Below are positions 8,501-18,438 of a stretch of 64,000 nucleotides of DNA, in pieces. Below the pieces are notes generated by a model. It was not told the DNA's origin. It searched no databases and worked only from the letters and a program-made list of their open reading frames with translations. The position numbers and the translations under genes are program-made. This stretch comes from an uncultured Lachnospiraceae bacterium (GTDB taxonomy: Bacteria > Bacillota > Clostridia > Lachnospirales > Lachnospiraceae), in the NCBI GenBank assembly GCA_947632515.1, contig CANRPO010000012.1, forward strand, positions 1 to 64,000, written 5' to 3'. Position 1 is the first letter of the stretch. Each line of letters begins with the position of its first letter.

Positions 8501-9441
8501 TCATCATACAGCTTTCGGGCGGACTGGGCAATCAGATGTTCCAGTACGCTCTCTATCTACAACTGAAAAGTCTCGGCAAAGAGGTGAAGATCGACGATGT
8601 GGCGGGATTTGCGGAGGATGAGAAAAGGGATTTTGCACTGTCGCCCTTCGGCGTGCGCTATGAGCGACCGACGCGGCGGGAACTGATCGCAATGCTGGAC
8701 TCCTCGATGTTCTTGTGGAGCCGCGTGCGGAGAAAGCTGTTCGGCAGGAAGAAGAAATCCTACTTCGAGGAGGACAAACGCTATCACCCGGAGATCATGA
8801 CTTGGGACGACGTTTATCTGGAAGGCTACTGGCAGACGGAGAAGTACTTTGCGGCGTCGGCTGATCTGGTCAGGCAGACTTACGACACGGACAAGCTGTT
8901 GAAGTATGTCGCTGCCAACCGCCCGGCGGAGGGGATGGGGGAGTATCTTGCGCGTATTGAAGGCCGGGAGTCGGTGAGCGTGCACATCCGCAGGGGCGAC
9001 TATCTTCTGCCCGCGGGGCAGGCGCTCTACGGAGGGATATGCACGGAGACATATTATAAGGAAGCAATGCGCCGCATGAAACGGGAACGCCCCGGCTGCC
9101 GCTTTTATCTGTTTACGAATGACAAGACGTGGATCAGAGAACAGCTTGCGCAAAAGGAGGCTGCCATGGGTGAAACTGCGGGGACGGACGACCGGGAGCT
9201 GGCTCGCAGCATAGAGATCGTGGATCTCGGGGGAGCGGGAGACGACGATTATGCGGAATTTGTTCTGATGAGCAGATGCAGACACAATATACTGGCCAAC
9301 AGCAGTTTCAGCTGGTGGGCGTCCTATCTGAACCCGCATGGGGACAAGATCGTGCTTGCCCCTGACAGATGGCTGAACGGTTGGGACTGCGAAGACATCT
9401 ATCGGGCGGACATGCTGCGGGTGAGGACGAAACAGGCGTAG
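8497..9441 (+). CDS. Alpha-1,2-fucosyltransferase-like, GT11 (copy 1)
   Basis: A protein of 314 residues. The start at 8497 overlaps the previous stop as ATGA and gives the family-typical beginning MIIIQLSGGLGNQMFQYA. An upstream extension to 8440 would lie inside the preceding gene. The hallmark HxRRGD loop is present as VSVHIRRGDYL near residue 160, and the C-terminal NSSFSWWASYL segment matches GT11. The expected reaction is transfer of L-fucose from GDP-fucose in alpha-1,2 linkage. Bacterial members may use other 6-deoxy sugars. It has a close paralogue at 20555 and a distant one at 11305. Confidence 0.87.
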   Translation: MIIIQLSGGLGNQMFQYALYLQLKSLGKEVKIDDVAGFAEDEKRDFALSPFGVRYERPTRRELIAMLDSSMFLWSRVRRKLFGRKKKSYFEEDKRYHPEIMTWDDVYLEGYWQTEKYFAASADLVRQTYDTDKLLKYVAANRPAEGMGEYLARIEGRESVSVHIRRGDYLLPAGQALYGGICTETYYKEAMRRMKRERPGCRFYLFTNDKTWIREQLAQKEAAMGETAGTDDRELARSIEIVDLGGAGDDDYAEFVLMSRCRHNILANSSFSWWASYLNPHGDKIVLAPDRWLNGWDCEDIYRADMLRVRTKQA

Positions 9442-9482
9442 CAGCGCGGCGGCAAAACTGCGTCGTTGAAAGGATCATATCT

Positions 9483-11282
9483 ATGGGTGGAAAGACAGTG
9501 GAGGAAGGAAAGCAGGAGAAGAAGGTCACTTTGATTCACAAGGTGGGCTATCTCTTCGACGGAAAACAGAAGCGGCAGCTTGTCGGGCTGGGGGCGCTCA
9601 TTCTGATCGGCGGACTTCTGGAAACACTGGGCGTCTCTATGATCCTGCCGGTGGTTGAGGTGATCATGGACCCACAGTCGGTCATGGATAACGCGCTGGT
9701 GGCGAAACTCGTGGAGGCTCTGCATATTGAGACGGACAGGCAGCTTATCATGATTATGCTGGGAGCGCTGATCGCCCTGTTTGTGATCAAAAACGCTTAT
9801 TTTGTGTTCCAGATCTATGTGCAGAACACGTTTGTGACGAGAAACAGAAACCGCATGATCAGCCGCGTCATGCGGGAGTTTTTAGGCAGACCCTACGAGG
9901 AGTATCTCGGGGCCGATATTCCCACGGTATTCCGCCTGACAGACAGCGACATTCCGAATGCTTTTCAACTGGTTCTTGTGATGATCCAGATGGTGACGGA
10001 AATTGTAGTCGCGGTGTCTTTGAGCGTCATGCTGGTGGTGGTAAGCCCGGGGATGTGCCTTTTTATCATAGTCATCTTTCTCGGTATGACGCTAATCATC
10101 ACGAAAGTATTAAAGCCCCGTCTGAACCGGATCGGGCATAAAAACCAAATGATACAGTCCCGCATCGCCAAATGGCGCATCCAGTCCATCTACGGGCTGA
10201 AGGACGTGAAGGTGCTGCATCGGGAAGAGTTTTTCGTGAGAAACTATTACGAGAGCGGCGCCATCGGCGCCAACGTGGCGAGAAATTATGCGGTACTCAA
10301 CAATCTGCCGCGCCTTCTGATCGAGACGATCTTCATGGCGGCTATGCTCCTTTTTATCATGTTATATATAGTCCGCGGCGGGAACATTGCCGTACTTGCC
10401 CCGCAGCTCACCGCCTTTGCGGTGGCGGCCGTCCGCATCATGCCGGGCACGAACCGCATCAACACCTATCTGTCAGAGATCGCCTACTCTCAGCCTTGCC
10501 TGGATTATCTGTATGAGAATCTGAACGAGAGCATGAAAATGGACGTCAACGGCAGTGTGACGGGACTGACAAATGAGAAAAAAGAGGATCTGCCGAATAC
10601 GGAGCTGCGGGATAAGATCGTGTTGGATCACATCACCTACGCCTATCCGAATACGACAAAAAATATCTTTACGGATGCTCATATGGAAGTCAGAAAGGGG
10701 CAGTCTGTAGGGATTATGGGGCCTTCCGGCGCGGGGAAATCGACAATCGTGGACATTCTGCTCGGCCTGCTCCATGTGCAGGAAGGGACGATCACCTGCG
10801 ACGGCGTGAGCATTTTTGAGAATTATCCTTCGTGGCTTTCCATGATCGGTTATATCCCGCAGTCGATCTATCTGATCGACGAGTCTATCCGCGACAATAT
10901 TGCATTCGGTATCGACGCGGACAAGATCGACGACAGGCGTATCTGGGAAGTGCTGGAAGAGGCTCAGTTGAAAGAGTTTGTGGAGGAGCTGCCGGATGGT
11001 CTGGATACCACCATAGGCGACAGAGGCGTGCGGATCTCCGGCGGACAGAGGCAGAGGCTTGGCATCGCAAGGGCGCTCTACCACAACCCGGAAATTCTCG
11101 TGTTCGACGAGGCCACTTCCGCCCTCGATACGGATACGGAGAAGGCCGTCATGGACGCGATCAATAGTTTCCACGGGAAAAAGACAATGGTGATCATCGC
11201 GCACCGCCTGAACACAATCGCCAAGTGCGACGTGATCTATAAAGTAGAAGATGAGAAGATCACCGAGACGATTTTAGCATAG
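9483..11282 (+). CDS. ABC exporter/flippase, fused permease and ATPase (copy 1)
   Basis: A half-transporter of 599 residues with six predicted membrane helices in the first 330 or so residues, then a nucleotide-binding domain. Walker A is GPSGAGKST at 413-421, the signature SGGQRQRLGIARA starts at 519, and Walker B plus the catalytic Glu are in ILVFDEATSALD. It works as a dimer. PglK/MsbA-like relatives flip lipid-linked oligosaccharides across the membrane. I took ATG 9483 because GAAAGGA lies eight bases upstream, not the longer frame from 9369 inside the fucosyltransferase. Paralogues lie at 35013 and 50694. Confidence 0.9.
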   Translation: MGGKTVEEGKQEKKVTLIHKVGYLFDGKQKRQLVGLGALILIGGLLETLGVSMILPVVEVIMDPQSVMDNALVAKLVEALHIETDRQLIMIMLGALIALFVIKNAYFVFQIYVQNTFVTRNRNRMISRVMREFLGRPYEEYLGADIPTVFRLTDSDIPNAFQLVLVMIQMVTEIVVAVSLSVMLVVVSPGMCLFIIVIFLGMTLIITKVLKPRLNRIGHKNQMIQSRIAKWRIQSIYGLKDVKVLHREEFFVRNYYESGAIGANVARNYAVLNNLPRLLIETIFMAAMLLFIMLYIVRGGNIAVLAPQLTAFAVAAVRIMPGTNRINTYLSEIAYSQPCLDYLYENLNESMKMDVNGSVTGLTNEKKEDLPNTELRDKIVLDHITYAYPNTTKNIFTDAHMEVRKGQSVGIMGPSGAGKSTIVDILLGLLHVQEGTITCDGVSIFENYPSWLSMIGYIPQSIYLIDESIRDNIAFGIDADKIDDRRIWEVLEEAQLKEFVEELPDGLDTTIGDRGVRISGGQRQRLGIARALYHNPEILVFDEATSALDTDTEKAVMDAINSFHGKKTMVIIAHRLNTIAKCDVIYKVEDEKITETILA

Positions 11283-11304
11283 TTCCGGAGAGGAATAGGC
11301 AGAG

Positions 11305-12357
11305 ATGATAGGTACGGAGTTTATTGACGGACAGGGATTGGGCAATCAACTGTTCTGCTATGTGACTGCCAGAGCGGTGGCATTGGAAAACGGATATGCG
11401 TTCGGCACTGCCGGACAGGAACATTTTGCGGTCAATATTCACAGCGACAGAGGCATGTACTTTATGGACGTGGATCTGGGACACGCCATCTCTGCGGAGG
11501 AGAAGAATGCATTCGCGGTGTACCGCGACGCGGAGGCCAGACTGTACATCGGCAATTCCGGGCATGATCTGACGCACGGCTGCTATGTGGCGGGGGCCGA
11601 TCCCGCGATCCTGCATGTGCCGGACAACACATTACTCTATGGCAATATGCAGGACGAATCTTATTTTGCCAAATATCTTCCGCAGATAAGAGAGTGGCTC
11701 AAGGTGAAACCGGAGTATGATTCCTACGAGTACAGCAGGGAGAATCTGTGCGTCATCAACATGCGCGGCGGAGAATACACGGGCAGCCCGGAACTTTTGC
11801 TCAACCGCAGATACTGGCTTAACGGCATCAGACAGATGAGAAAAATCCGGCCTGACATGGAGTTTATGATCGTCACGGACGACGTGGAGACTGCGGCGAA
11901 AATGCTGCCGGGCATCGAGGCGCATCATTTTGACATCGGCAAGGACTATGTGACGCTCAAAAATGCGCATTACCTCTTGCTTTCCAACTCTTCCTTCGCC
12001 TGTCTTCCCGCGCATACAAGCGAGACGTTAAAGTTCGCGATCGCCCCCAAATATTGGGCGCGCCACAACGTATCCGACGGTTATTGGGCGTCTGAGCAGA
12101 ATATTTACAGTCTGTTTCACTATATGGACAGAAAGGGCAGGATGTTTACCGCGGCGGAGTGCAGAGAGGAACTGGAGCGCTACAAGAGCCGATCAAGGAA
12201 ATATGCGGCTTTAAACATAAAACCCAAAGGCGTTCGCCTGAAGGCTGCAAAGCTGCATGCCCGGTATATATATAAGAAAGCCTATTTGGAGAAGATCGCC
12301 CGCGGCGTGCAGAGGCGGCTTGGGCGGTTGATGGGAAAGAGAACAGAGAAAAGATGA
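11305..12357 (+). CDS. GT11-like glycosyltransferase, divergent
   Basis: A protein of 350 residues. It opens with FIDGQGLGNQLFCYV, the N-terminal pattern of GT11 fucosyltransferases. A late LLLSNSSFACLPA segment corresponds to the NSSFSWWA block. The central HxRRGD loop is replaced by CVINMRGGEYTGS near residue 150, so the usual His-Arg-Arg-Asp set is only partly kept. It may use another donor, or position it differently. The C-terminus is strongly basic and may contact the membrane. It follows the ABC exporter by 22 bp and its TGA overlaps the next ATG. Confidence 0.68.
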   Translation: MIGTEFIDGQGLGNQLFCYVTARAVALENGYAFGTAGQEHFAVNIHSDRGMYFMDVDLGHAISAEEKNAFAVYRDAEARLYIGNSGHDLTHGCYVAGADPAILHVPDNTLLYGNMQDESYFAKYLPQIREWLKVKPEYDSYEYSRENLCVINMRGGEYTGSPELLLNRRYWLNGIRQMRKIRPDMEFMIVTDDVETAAKMLPGIEAHHFDIGKDYVTLKNAHYLLLSNSSFACLPAHTSETLKFAIAPKYWARHNVSDGYWASEQNIYSLFHYMDRKGRMFTAAECREELERYKSRSRKYAALNIKPKGVRLKAAKLHARYIYKKAYLEKIARGVQRRLGRLMGKRTEKR

Positions 12358-13964
12358 AACGGATGGAGATGAAGACCATAGACAGGGCGAAAGGGCGAGT
12401 GAAAGTGTGGTGGGGAAGAATCGCCGCGCGCATAGATGAGATCCCCATGAGAAGGATGGCGGTTTGCGCCGGCATTTTGTTTGCGCTGTCACTTCTTCCG
12501 CTGCTTGCGCTGGGCAGATACAATGTGATGTGTATCGACGATTACGACTACGGCAGGCAGATCCATGACACATGGCTGGCGACAGATTCTCTTGTGCAGT
12601 CGATACGGACCGCCTGGCGACAGAATATGGAATTTTACAGGGATTGGCAGGGGACCTACATCTCCTGTTTCCTGATGGGGCTCTGTCCTATGAATTTCGA
12701 CTATTCTGCCGCGTGGATCGTTCCGATCCTGATGATCGGCATGTTTGCCGTCTCCGCCTTTTTGCTGGGGAGACATATTTTGTGCCGATGGCTGGGCGCG
12801 GACAGGGACAGCGCCGCCTTTGTCATGTTTGTTCTCCTGTTCCTGTTTTATCAGGTATTGGAGGCGCCCTTCGAGGGGATCTACTGGTATAACGGAGCGA
12901 CCCATTATATCTTGATGGAATCGGTCTGGTTTTTTACGCTGACGGCGATCTCGTCTGCTCTGTGGGCGGAGAGACGTTCGGGAGAGATTCTGCTCAGCGC
13001 TGTGGCTGCGGTGCTGGCGGTGATCGTTGGCGGCGGCAACCTGATCACCGGGCTGCAGGCGGAGATCGTGATGGCTCTTCTGGTACTCTACGCCGTGGTG
13101 ACAAACCGAAAAAAGATCGCCGTTGCCGCGATACCGTTCCTGATGGGGAGCATGGGATTCCTGATCAACGTCATGGCGCCCGGCAATGTGCGGCGCGGCG
13201 AACTGGACACGGACGTGGGGTATGCGGCGCTCCTGTCCATCCTGCTGTCTTTCTATTATGCCGGAGTCTTCATCATCCGCTGGACGACCGTCTTTGTGAT
13301 TCTGGTGTGGTTTCTGCTTTTGCCGGTGCTTTGGAAACTGGCAAAACGTTCTGACAGGAAGTTTGACCATCCTGTGTTGGTGACGTTTGGATGTCTGTGT
13401 CTGCTTGCGGCCATGTTTACGCCCACGCTCTACGCGGTCGGCATGGTAGGGCTCTCCAGAGTGGACAATATCATCCAGATGGTATACTATCTGTGTCTTG
13501 TCATGGTGACAACGTACTGGCTGGGTTACATCTCGCACAGAGAGAGGGCGGCTGCTTTCGGAGCGGAGAGCGGGGAAGGAGAGCGGCGGATCAGCGGGAC
13601 GCGGGAAGAGCGGGCCGGGGATGTATTTGGCCGGTTTCTGGAGACAGCCGGAATGAAGATGACGGTGGTCTGCCTGTTTTTGACGCTTATCGTGTGGATC
13701 TTTACGGCGGACAAGAATACGTACACAAGCGTCTCCGCGCTGCGGTCGCTGGCCAAGGGGGAGGGAAGGACTTTCTATGCGGAGGCCATGGAGCGGCATG
13801 CGCTCTATGTGGATGACGCTGTCACGGGCGTGGAGGTGGCCCCCTATTCTGTCAGGCCCGCGCTGTTTGATTTCAACGATCTGTCGGAAGATGAGGGAAA
13901 CTGGATCAATCTGGCGGTGGCCCGGTATTATCATAAGGAGTATGTGAGATGTCTGAAAAGATAA
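12354..13964 (+). CDS. DUF6056-like polytopic membrane protein (copy 1)
   Basis: A protein of 536 residues with about ten predicted membrane helices. After the first helix is an outward loop with the acidic pair in MCIDDYDYG (near residue 62), then YWYNGATHYI and VMAPGNVRRG motifs. The layout resembles GT-C enzymes that use polyprenyl-phosphate sugars, but no activity is established for the family. It is clearly paralogous to the gene at 57035. Compared with that one, it carries a charged, purine-rich insertion around residues 400-425. It overlaps its neighbours by 4 and 16 bp. Confidence 0.7.
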   Translation: MKRMEMKTIDRAKGRVKVWWGRIAARIDEIPMRRMAVCAGILFALSLLPLLALGRYNVMCIDDYDYGRQIHDTWLATDSLVQSIRTAWRQNMEFYRDWQGTYISCFLMGLCPMNFDYSAAWIVPILMIGMFAVSAFLLGRHILCRWLGADRDSAAFVMFVLLFLFYQVLEAPFEGIYWYNGATHYILMESVWFFTLTAISSALWAERRSGEILLSAVAAVLAVIVGGGNLITGLQAEIVMALLVLYAVVTNRKKIAVAAIPFLMGSMGFLINVMAPGNVRRGELDTDVGYAALLSILLSFYYAGVFIIRWTTVFVILVWFLLLPVLWKLAKRSDRKFDHPVLVTFGCLCLLAAMFTPTLYAVGMVGLSRVDNIIQMVYYLCLVMVTTYWLGYISHRERAAAFGAESGEGERRISGTREERAGDVFGRFLETAGMKMTVVCLFLTLIVWIFTADKNTYTSVSALRSLAKGEGRTFYAEAMERHALYVDDAVTGVEVAPYSVRPALFDFNDLSEDEGNWINLAVARYYHKEYVRCLKR

Positions 13965-14707
13965 AGCTGCCGAACGTCACGCTGGCGGCGATGACGAGCG
14001 TGGACTTGTACGAGACGATGAAGGCCATGCAGTACAGCATGAGGGGAATCGAGTTCGGCGACGCGGTGTTAGTCACCCACAGACGGCCCCTGACGCTGCC
14101 GCGCTCCATACGATACTCCCACACGTCCAGGCTTGACAATATCGACAAATTTAATTATAAGATGGTCTATGAGCTGGGAAACCACATTCGCACGGACTAC
14201 GTGCTGCTCGTTCACGCGGACGGGTTCGTGGTGCACCCGGAGAGCTGGCGCGACGAGTTTTTAGACTATGATTACATCGGCTCCCCGTGGCCGATGCCCG
14301 GTCCGGAGCACGCCTACTACGATTCCAGGGGGGAAGTGTGCCGGGTAGGCAACAGCGTCTCTCTTCGCAGCAAGCGGCTGTTGGATTTTCCGGCGCAGGC
14401 GGGACTGCCATGGGAGCGGCTGGAGGACGGCTCCTACAACGAGGACGTCTTTTTGTGCTGTAAGTACAAGAACAGGATCGAGGAGGCCGGTATGAAGTTC
14501 GCGCCGATTGAAGTGGCGAAATATTTTGGACATGAGCACATGATCCCTGAGATCATGGACGTGGAGCGCCCTTTTGTTTTCCACAAATGGAGAGGCAGAA
14601 ATGAGCGGTACCCGAGGTTCGTCAATCCGTGGAAGGTAAGATGGCAGAAGGTGAAGGACCGGATACGCCCCCTGCTGTTCTGGCGAAGATGGAGAAATAA
14701 GGCATGA
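13949..14707 (+). CDS. DUF5672-family protein, probable glycosyltransferase
   Basis: A protein of 252 residues. It shows a short GT-A-like core with LLVHADGFVVHP near residue 88, a DYIGSPWP segment and NEDVFLC near residue 167. These are the conserved blocks I associate with DUF5672 proteins of glycan loci. AAGGAG lies eight bases before ATG 13949, inside the end of the DUF6056 gene (16-bp overlap). Its stop overlaps the next start as ATGA. A sugar-transfer role is likely from context; donor and acceptor are unknown. Confidence 0.7.
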   Translation: MSEKIKLPNVTLAAMTSVDLYETMKAMQYSMRGIEFGDAVLVTHRRPLTLPRSIRYSHTSRLDNIDKFNYKMVYELGNHIRTDYVLLVHADGFVVHPESWRDEFLDYDYIGSPWPMPGPEHAYYDSRGEVCRVGNSVSLRSKRLLDFPAQAGLPWERLEDGSYNEDVFLCCKYKNRIEEAGMKFAPIEVAKYFGHEHMIPEIMDVERPFVFHKWRGRNERYPRFVNPWKVRWQKVKDRIRPLLFWRRWRNKA

Positions 14708-15645
14708 TATACGATTGTATCCCTTTTTTTAATGAATTGGACATTTTAAAACTCAGAATGCAGATCCTGTCGCCCTATGTGGATAAATTTGTGCTGGAGG
14801 AGGCGACAGTGACTTTCTCGGGCGAGCCGAAGGAGATGATCTTTGACAGCCATCGGGAGATGTTTGCGGAGTTCGCCGACAAGATCGTCTATGTGGCGGT
14901 GGATAACTCTCCCCTTGGCGGCGTGACGACGCATGAGAGGGATAAATTTCAGAAAAATCAGTTGATCCGCGGCATGGCGGACTGTAAACCCGACGACATC
15001 ATAATCTTCGGCGATGTGGACGAGATACCGAATCCGAGGACGCTTGCAAGGCTTATACGGGATTTTGACCCCACAAAAATATATCATCTGGCCCAGAGGA
15101 TGTTCTACTGTTTTCTGAATATGGAGGAGGTGTCGGGCAGTCTGCTGTCCATCACCGGGGAATTTGAAGGGGTGGAACACAGACAGTGGCTTGGCACTAA
15201 GGTGTGCAGCTTTGCCGGTCTCCCGAAAGAAGGGATCGTGTATCTGCGGGAGGTGTCTCCCGCAGATGAGCGCAGCGTTCGTGTGGCGGACGGCGGCTGG
15301 CATTTCGGCTATATGGGCGGAAACGGCGAGCGGGACGTGGCCAGGCGCATCGGCGTCAAGGTGCAGGCGGCGGCCCACCAGGAGTACAACAGCGCCGAAT
15401 ATCTGAATGCGGCGGTGGACAGGCTGCTGTGCGGCGAGGATATTTTTGACCGAAACTGCACCTTCGTGCGGGTGCCGATCGACGACAGTTATCCGGAATA
15501 TCTGCGGGACCACCGGGAAGAGTACGCGTTTTTGATCGCGCCGGAGATCGGCAGGGTGCGGATCGCGGGGAAACGGATCAAACTGGCCTGCAGACGGTTG
15601 CTGCGAAAAGCCCGCGGCATGGCTGCGCGCATACTGCGCGGGTGA
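14704..15645 (+). CDS. Glycosyltransferase family 17-like
   Basis: A protein of 313 residues. It starts MIYDCIPFFNELDIL and has FVLEEATVTFSG, and then IIFGDVDEIPNPRTL near residue 100, the pattern of GT17 beta-1,4-N-acetylglucosaminyltransferase-like enzymes. The DVDE acidic group would bind the metal-nucleotide. Bacterial GT17 members occur in capsule loci, where their real donors are mostly untested. It is coupled to the DUF5672 gene by an ATGA overlap. Confidence 0.8.
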   Translation: MIYDCIPFFNELDILKLRMQILSPYVDKFVLEEATVTFSGEPKEMIFDSHREMFAEFADKIVYVAVDNSPLGGVTTHERDKFQKNQLIRGMADCKPDDIIIFGDVDEIPNPRTLARLIRDFDPTKIYHLAQRMFYCFLNMEEVSGSLLSITGEFEGVEHRQWLGTKVCSFAGLPKEGIVYLREVSPADERSVRVADGGWHFGYMGGNGERDVARRIGVKVQAAAHQEYNSAEYLNAAVDRLLCGEDIFDRNCTFVRVPIDDSYPEYLRDHREEYAFLIAPEIGRVRIAGKRIKLACRRLLRKARGMAARILRG

Positions 15646-15702
15646 GACTGCATGGCTGCGGAATAGGGAACGCGCCGCCGGATGGCGAAAAGGAGAAACG
15701 CG

Positions 15703-16950
15703 ATGAAGGAATTGTATCGCAATCTTAAGAAAAGCAGACTGCCGTGGTTTCTTTTTTATGCGGGACTGACCGTGGAGCTCCTCATGGTGATCGTCGATAA
15801 GAGCAATTACGTCAACCCCATTGAGGGGCAGCTCTTTCGGCTCACCTTCTTTCTCTTTGCGTGCAAGCTGTTTTTGACAGACTATCGCGCCAGGGGATGG
15901 TGTGCGGTCGTCCTGTTGGAGGCGGCGGCATTTGTGTCATACAGGGTGACGGGGGAGAACGATCTGATCCGCCTGGTCACATTCGTGGCGGCGTGCAAGG
16001 ACATTCCGCTCAGACAGATGCTGAAATATACTTTCTATGTCACGCTCGCCGGGTGTCTTGCGATCATTATGCTCTCCGTGACGGGCATTTACGGGCAGAT
16101 CAGTCTGACGCAAGCCTACGGACATGAGCCGCTGGAGACGACTCTCTACATCGGAGAGGAGCCTGTTCAGGAGACCCGTTATACGCTGGGAATGGGACAT
16201 CCCAACGCTCTGGCGTGCATGTTCCTCATGTTGGTCGTGCTGGGGGTCTATATTTGGTTTTCCTCGATGAAATGGTACAGTTATCTGTTTGTCATGCTGT
16301 TGAATGTGGGAGTTTATCTGTTGACAGGCTCCAAGACAGGAGGGCTTCTTGTGGCGGCGTTTCTTGCAGCCGCCTGCCTGTTTCGCTACTGCCGTTTCCT
16401 GAGGGAACGATCGCTGATCTATGTGTGCGGCCTGCTGGTATTTCTTCTCTGTCTGGGCTTTTCACTGGATGCGGCAGTGTGCGCACAGCGGGTCAGGGAT
16501 GCGCAGTGGAATGAGTTTTTCTACACCGATTCACGGGATGACAGGCATATCGAATTGTTGGCGCGGATCGATCGCTTTCTCAGCGGCAGGATTATATCGC
16601 TGACAGATTCGGAGAACAACGACGGTATGATTCAGACATGGTCCCTGTTTTCGGAACCGAACAACATGAATTACTATTTCGATATGGGCTGGGTGAAACT
16701 GTTCTATCGGTACGGAGTTGTGCCGGGTCTCCTGTATACGCTGGCAATGTTCATGCTCCTGTGGAAGATCTATAGGCACAGGGATGCCTGCGGGCTTTTG
16801 GTCTTTGCGGCGCTGGCTGTATATACGGTGATAGAGGCGCACCTGATCTCCGTTTATCTCGGCAGGAATTTCCTGTTGATGATCATGGGTTCCTATCTGA
16901 CACGCCCGGTTCCGGAGCGGAACGATCCGGGATATGCCGCCGGAGATTGA
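15703..16950 (+). CDS. Wzy-like polysaccharide polymerase (copy 1)
   Basis: A protein of 415 residues, almost entirely hydrophobic with about ten membrane segments. It has a large outward loop with GMGHPNALACMF near residue 170 and a TGSKTGGLL segment, typical of O-antigen-ligase or polymerase-type proteins. The probable role is joining repeat units on the outer face of the membrane. AAAAGGAG lies eight bases before ATG 15703, which rules against the longer frame from 15682. Sequence conservation in this class is low, so ligase remains an alternative. A promoter for the next unit overlaps its stop. Confidence 0.7.
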   Translation: MKELYRNLKKSRLPWFLFYAGLTVELLMVIVDKSNYVNPIEGQLFRLTFFLFACKLFLTDYRARGWCAVVLLEAAAFVSYRVTGENDLIRLVTFVAACKDIPLRQMLKYTFYVTLAGCLAIIMLSVTGIYGQISLTQAYGHEPLETTLYIGEEPVQETRYTLGMGHPNALACMFLMLVVLGVYIWFSSMKWYSYLFVMLLNVGVYLLTGSKTGGLLVAAFLAAACLFRYCRFLRERSLIYVCGLLVFLLCLGFSLDAAVCAQRVRDAQWNEFFYTDSRDDRHIELLARIDRFLSGRIISLTDSENNDGMIQTWSLFSEPNNMNYYFDMGWVKLFYRYGVVPGLLYTLAMFMLLWKIYRHRDACGLLVFAALAVYTVIEAHLISVYLGRNFLLMIMGSYLTRPVPERNDPGYAAGD

Positions 16951-16975
16951 ATTTTTCCCCGAAAAATGCTATTAT
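16947..16975 (+). promoter_or_regulatory. Predicted extended -10 promoter for the initiating transferase unit
   Basis: TTGAAT (16947-16952) is followed by a 17-base spacer and TATTAT (16970-16975), with TGC immediately before the -10 box (extended -10). Transcription would begin near 16982, giving a leader of about 44 bases before ATG 17026. The spacer contains a perfect 7-bp hairpin, ATTTTTC/GAAAAAT, with a CCC loop. Confidence 0.6.
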
Positions 16976-17025
16976 AAACTGATATATTGTCTATCATAAC
17001 AGATAGGATCTGCCGAGGAATCGAG

Positions 17026-18438
17026 ATGAACCGTAAAACGAAGATAATCGAGGGATACTGGCTGCTATTCATGGATCTGGTCAGTATTTCCCTCGCATAC
17101 GCCATTGCAATACTGATACGTTATCACGGATTCAGATGGGTCGTGGAGCCGGAACTCCATTTTATAGGGTACGTCTGCTTTCTGCTTTTTTGCGTGGTCT
17201 ACAGTTTTCTGTTCGATTGGAACAGAGAGTTTCTGAAACGGGGCATCCTCGTAGAGTTTATCGCCGTAGTAAAGTTCAATATTTTTATGGTGCTGTCGCT
17301 GATGGCGGGGCTCTTTCTCTTTCAGCGGAGTTTATATTTCTCGCGTCTTGTGATGGGATATTTCGGCGTTCTGGACGTGCTGATCGTCTGGCTCGTGCGG
17401 GTCGGTATGAAGAAGGCGCTGCGGATCTATTTTACCTCCAAGTCCAACATTGTAAAAATGATGATCATCACGAAGGATTCCGTCCTGCACAAGACGGTAT
17501 CCAGGCTAAAAACCGCGCTGGACATAAATTACGAGATCGTGGCGTTAGCCTGTGTGGATGCAGACCGCAAGGGCGTGATCATAGACGGGGTCAGGGTGAA
17601 CGCCGACGGGGAAAATGTCTTGGATATGGCCAGACAGATGCCCCTAGACGAGGTGTTTATCGATCTGCCGGAGGAGGACAAGGAGTATGTGCGGCACATC
17701 ATATACGATCTGGAATCCATGGGGATCGCCTGCCATTACAACATTGACATCATCGAGCGCCCGCAGAAGGAAGTGCGGGTGGGAAATTTCGCGGGTTACA
17801 CGGTTGTCACCTACTCGATCAATCACTTTGATTACAGACGGATGGCGATCAAACGCCTGATCGATATTGTGGGAGGTCTGGCGGGCTGTGTCCTGACGGC
17901 CGTGCTGACGCCCTTTGTGGCGCTGGCGATCAAGCTGGATTCGCCCGGGCCGGTATTCTTCGCCCAGACGAGGATCGGCAAGAACGGAAGACGCTTTAAG
18001 ATCTACAAATTCCGCTCCATGTATACCGATGCGGAAAAGCGCAAGAAAGAGCTGGAGGCGCAGAACGAGATGCAGGGTTTGATGTTCAAGATGGACAACG
18101 ATCCGCGCATCACAAAAGTGGGCCGGTTCATCCGCAAGACGAGCATCGACGAGCTGCCGCAGTTTTTGAATATCGTAAAGGGAGACATGAGTCTGGTCGG
18201 GACAAGACCCCCGACGGAGGACGAGTTCGAGCAGTACAACTCCCACTACAGGAGGCGGATCAGTATGACGCCGGGGCTGACGGGGTTGTGGCAGATCAGC
18301 GGGCGCAATGAGATCGTGGATTTTGACGAGGTGGTGAAACTGGATCTGGAGTATATCGATAACTGGACGCTGGGACTTGACATCAAGATCCTGTTTCGGA
18401 CGATCGGGGTCGTGCTGACGGGGAAAGGCTCAAAATGA
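17026..18438 (+). CDS. Undecaprenyl-phosphate sugar phosphotransferase (WbaP/CpsE-type)
   Basis: A protein of 470 residues, the likely initiating enzyme that moves a sugar-1-phosphate to undecaprenyl phosphate. It has four N-terminal membrane helices (to about 120), a nucleotide-binding-like middle, then a reentrant helix and a bacterial sugar transferase domain from KRLIDIVGG near residue 280. That domain includes KIYKFRSM, SIDELPQFLNI, MSLVGTRPP and PGLTGLWQISGR. GAGGAA lies five bases before ATG 17026. The open frame from TTG 16987 has no such site. A predicted promoter stands just upstream. The sugar (hexose or HexNAc) cannot be read. Confidence 0.93.
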   Translation: MNRKTKIIEGYWLLFMDLVSISLAYAIAILIRYHGFRWVVEPELHFIGYVCFLLFCVVYSFLFDWNREFLKRGILVEFIAVVKFNIFMVLSLMAGLFLFQRSLYFSRLVMGYFGVLDVLIVWLVRVGMKKALRIYFTSKSNIVKMMIITKDSVLHKTVSRLKTALDINYEIVALACVDADRKGVIIDGVRVNADGENVLDMARQMPLDEVFIDLPEEDKEYVRHIIYDLESMGIACHYNIDIIERPQKEVRVGNFAGYTVVTYSINHFDYRRMAIKRLIDIVGGLAGCVLTAVLTPFVALAIKLDSPGPVFFAQTRIGKNGRRFKIYKFRSMYTDAEKRKKELEAQNEMQGLMFKMDNDPRITKVGRFIRKTSIDELPQFLNIVKGDMSLVGTRPPTEDEFEQYNSHYRRRISMTPGLTGLWQISGRNEIVDFDEVVKLDLEYIDNWTLGLDIKILFRTIGVVLTGKGSK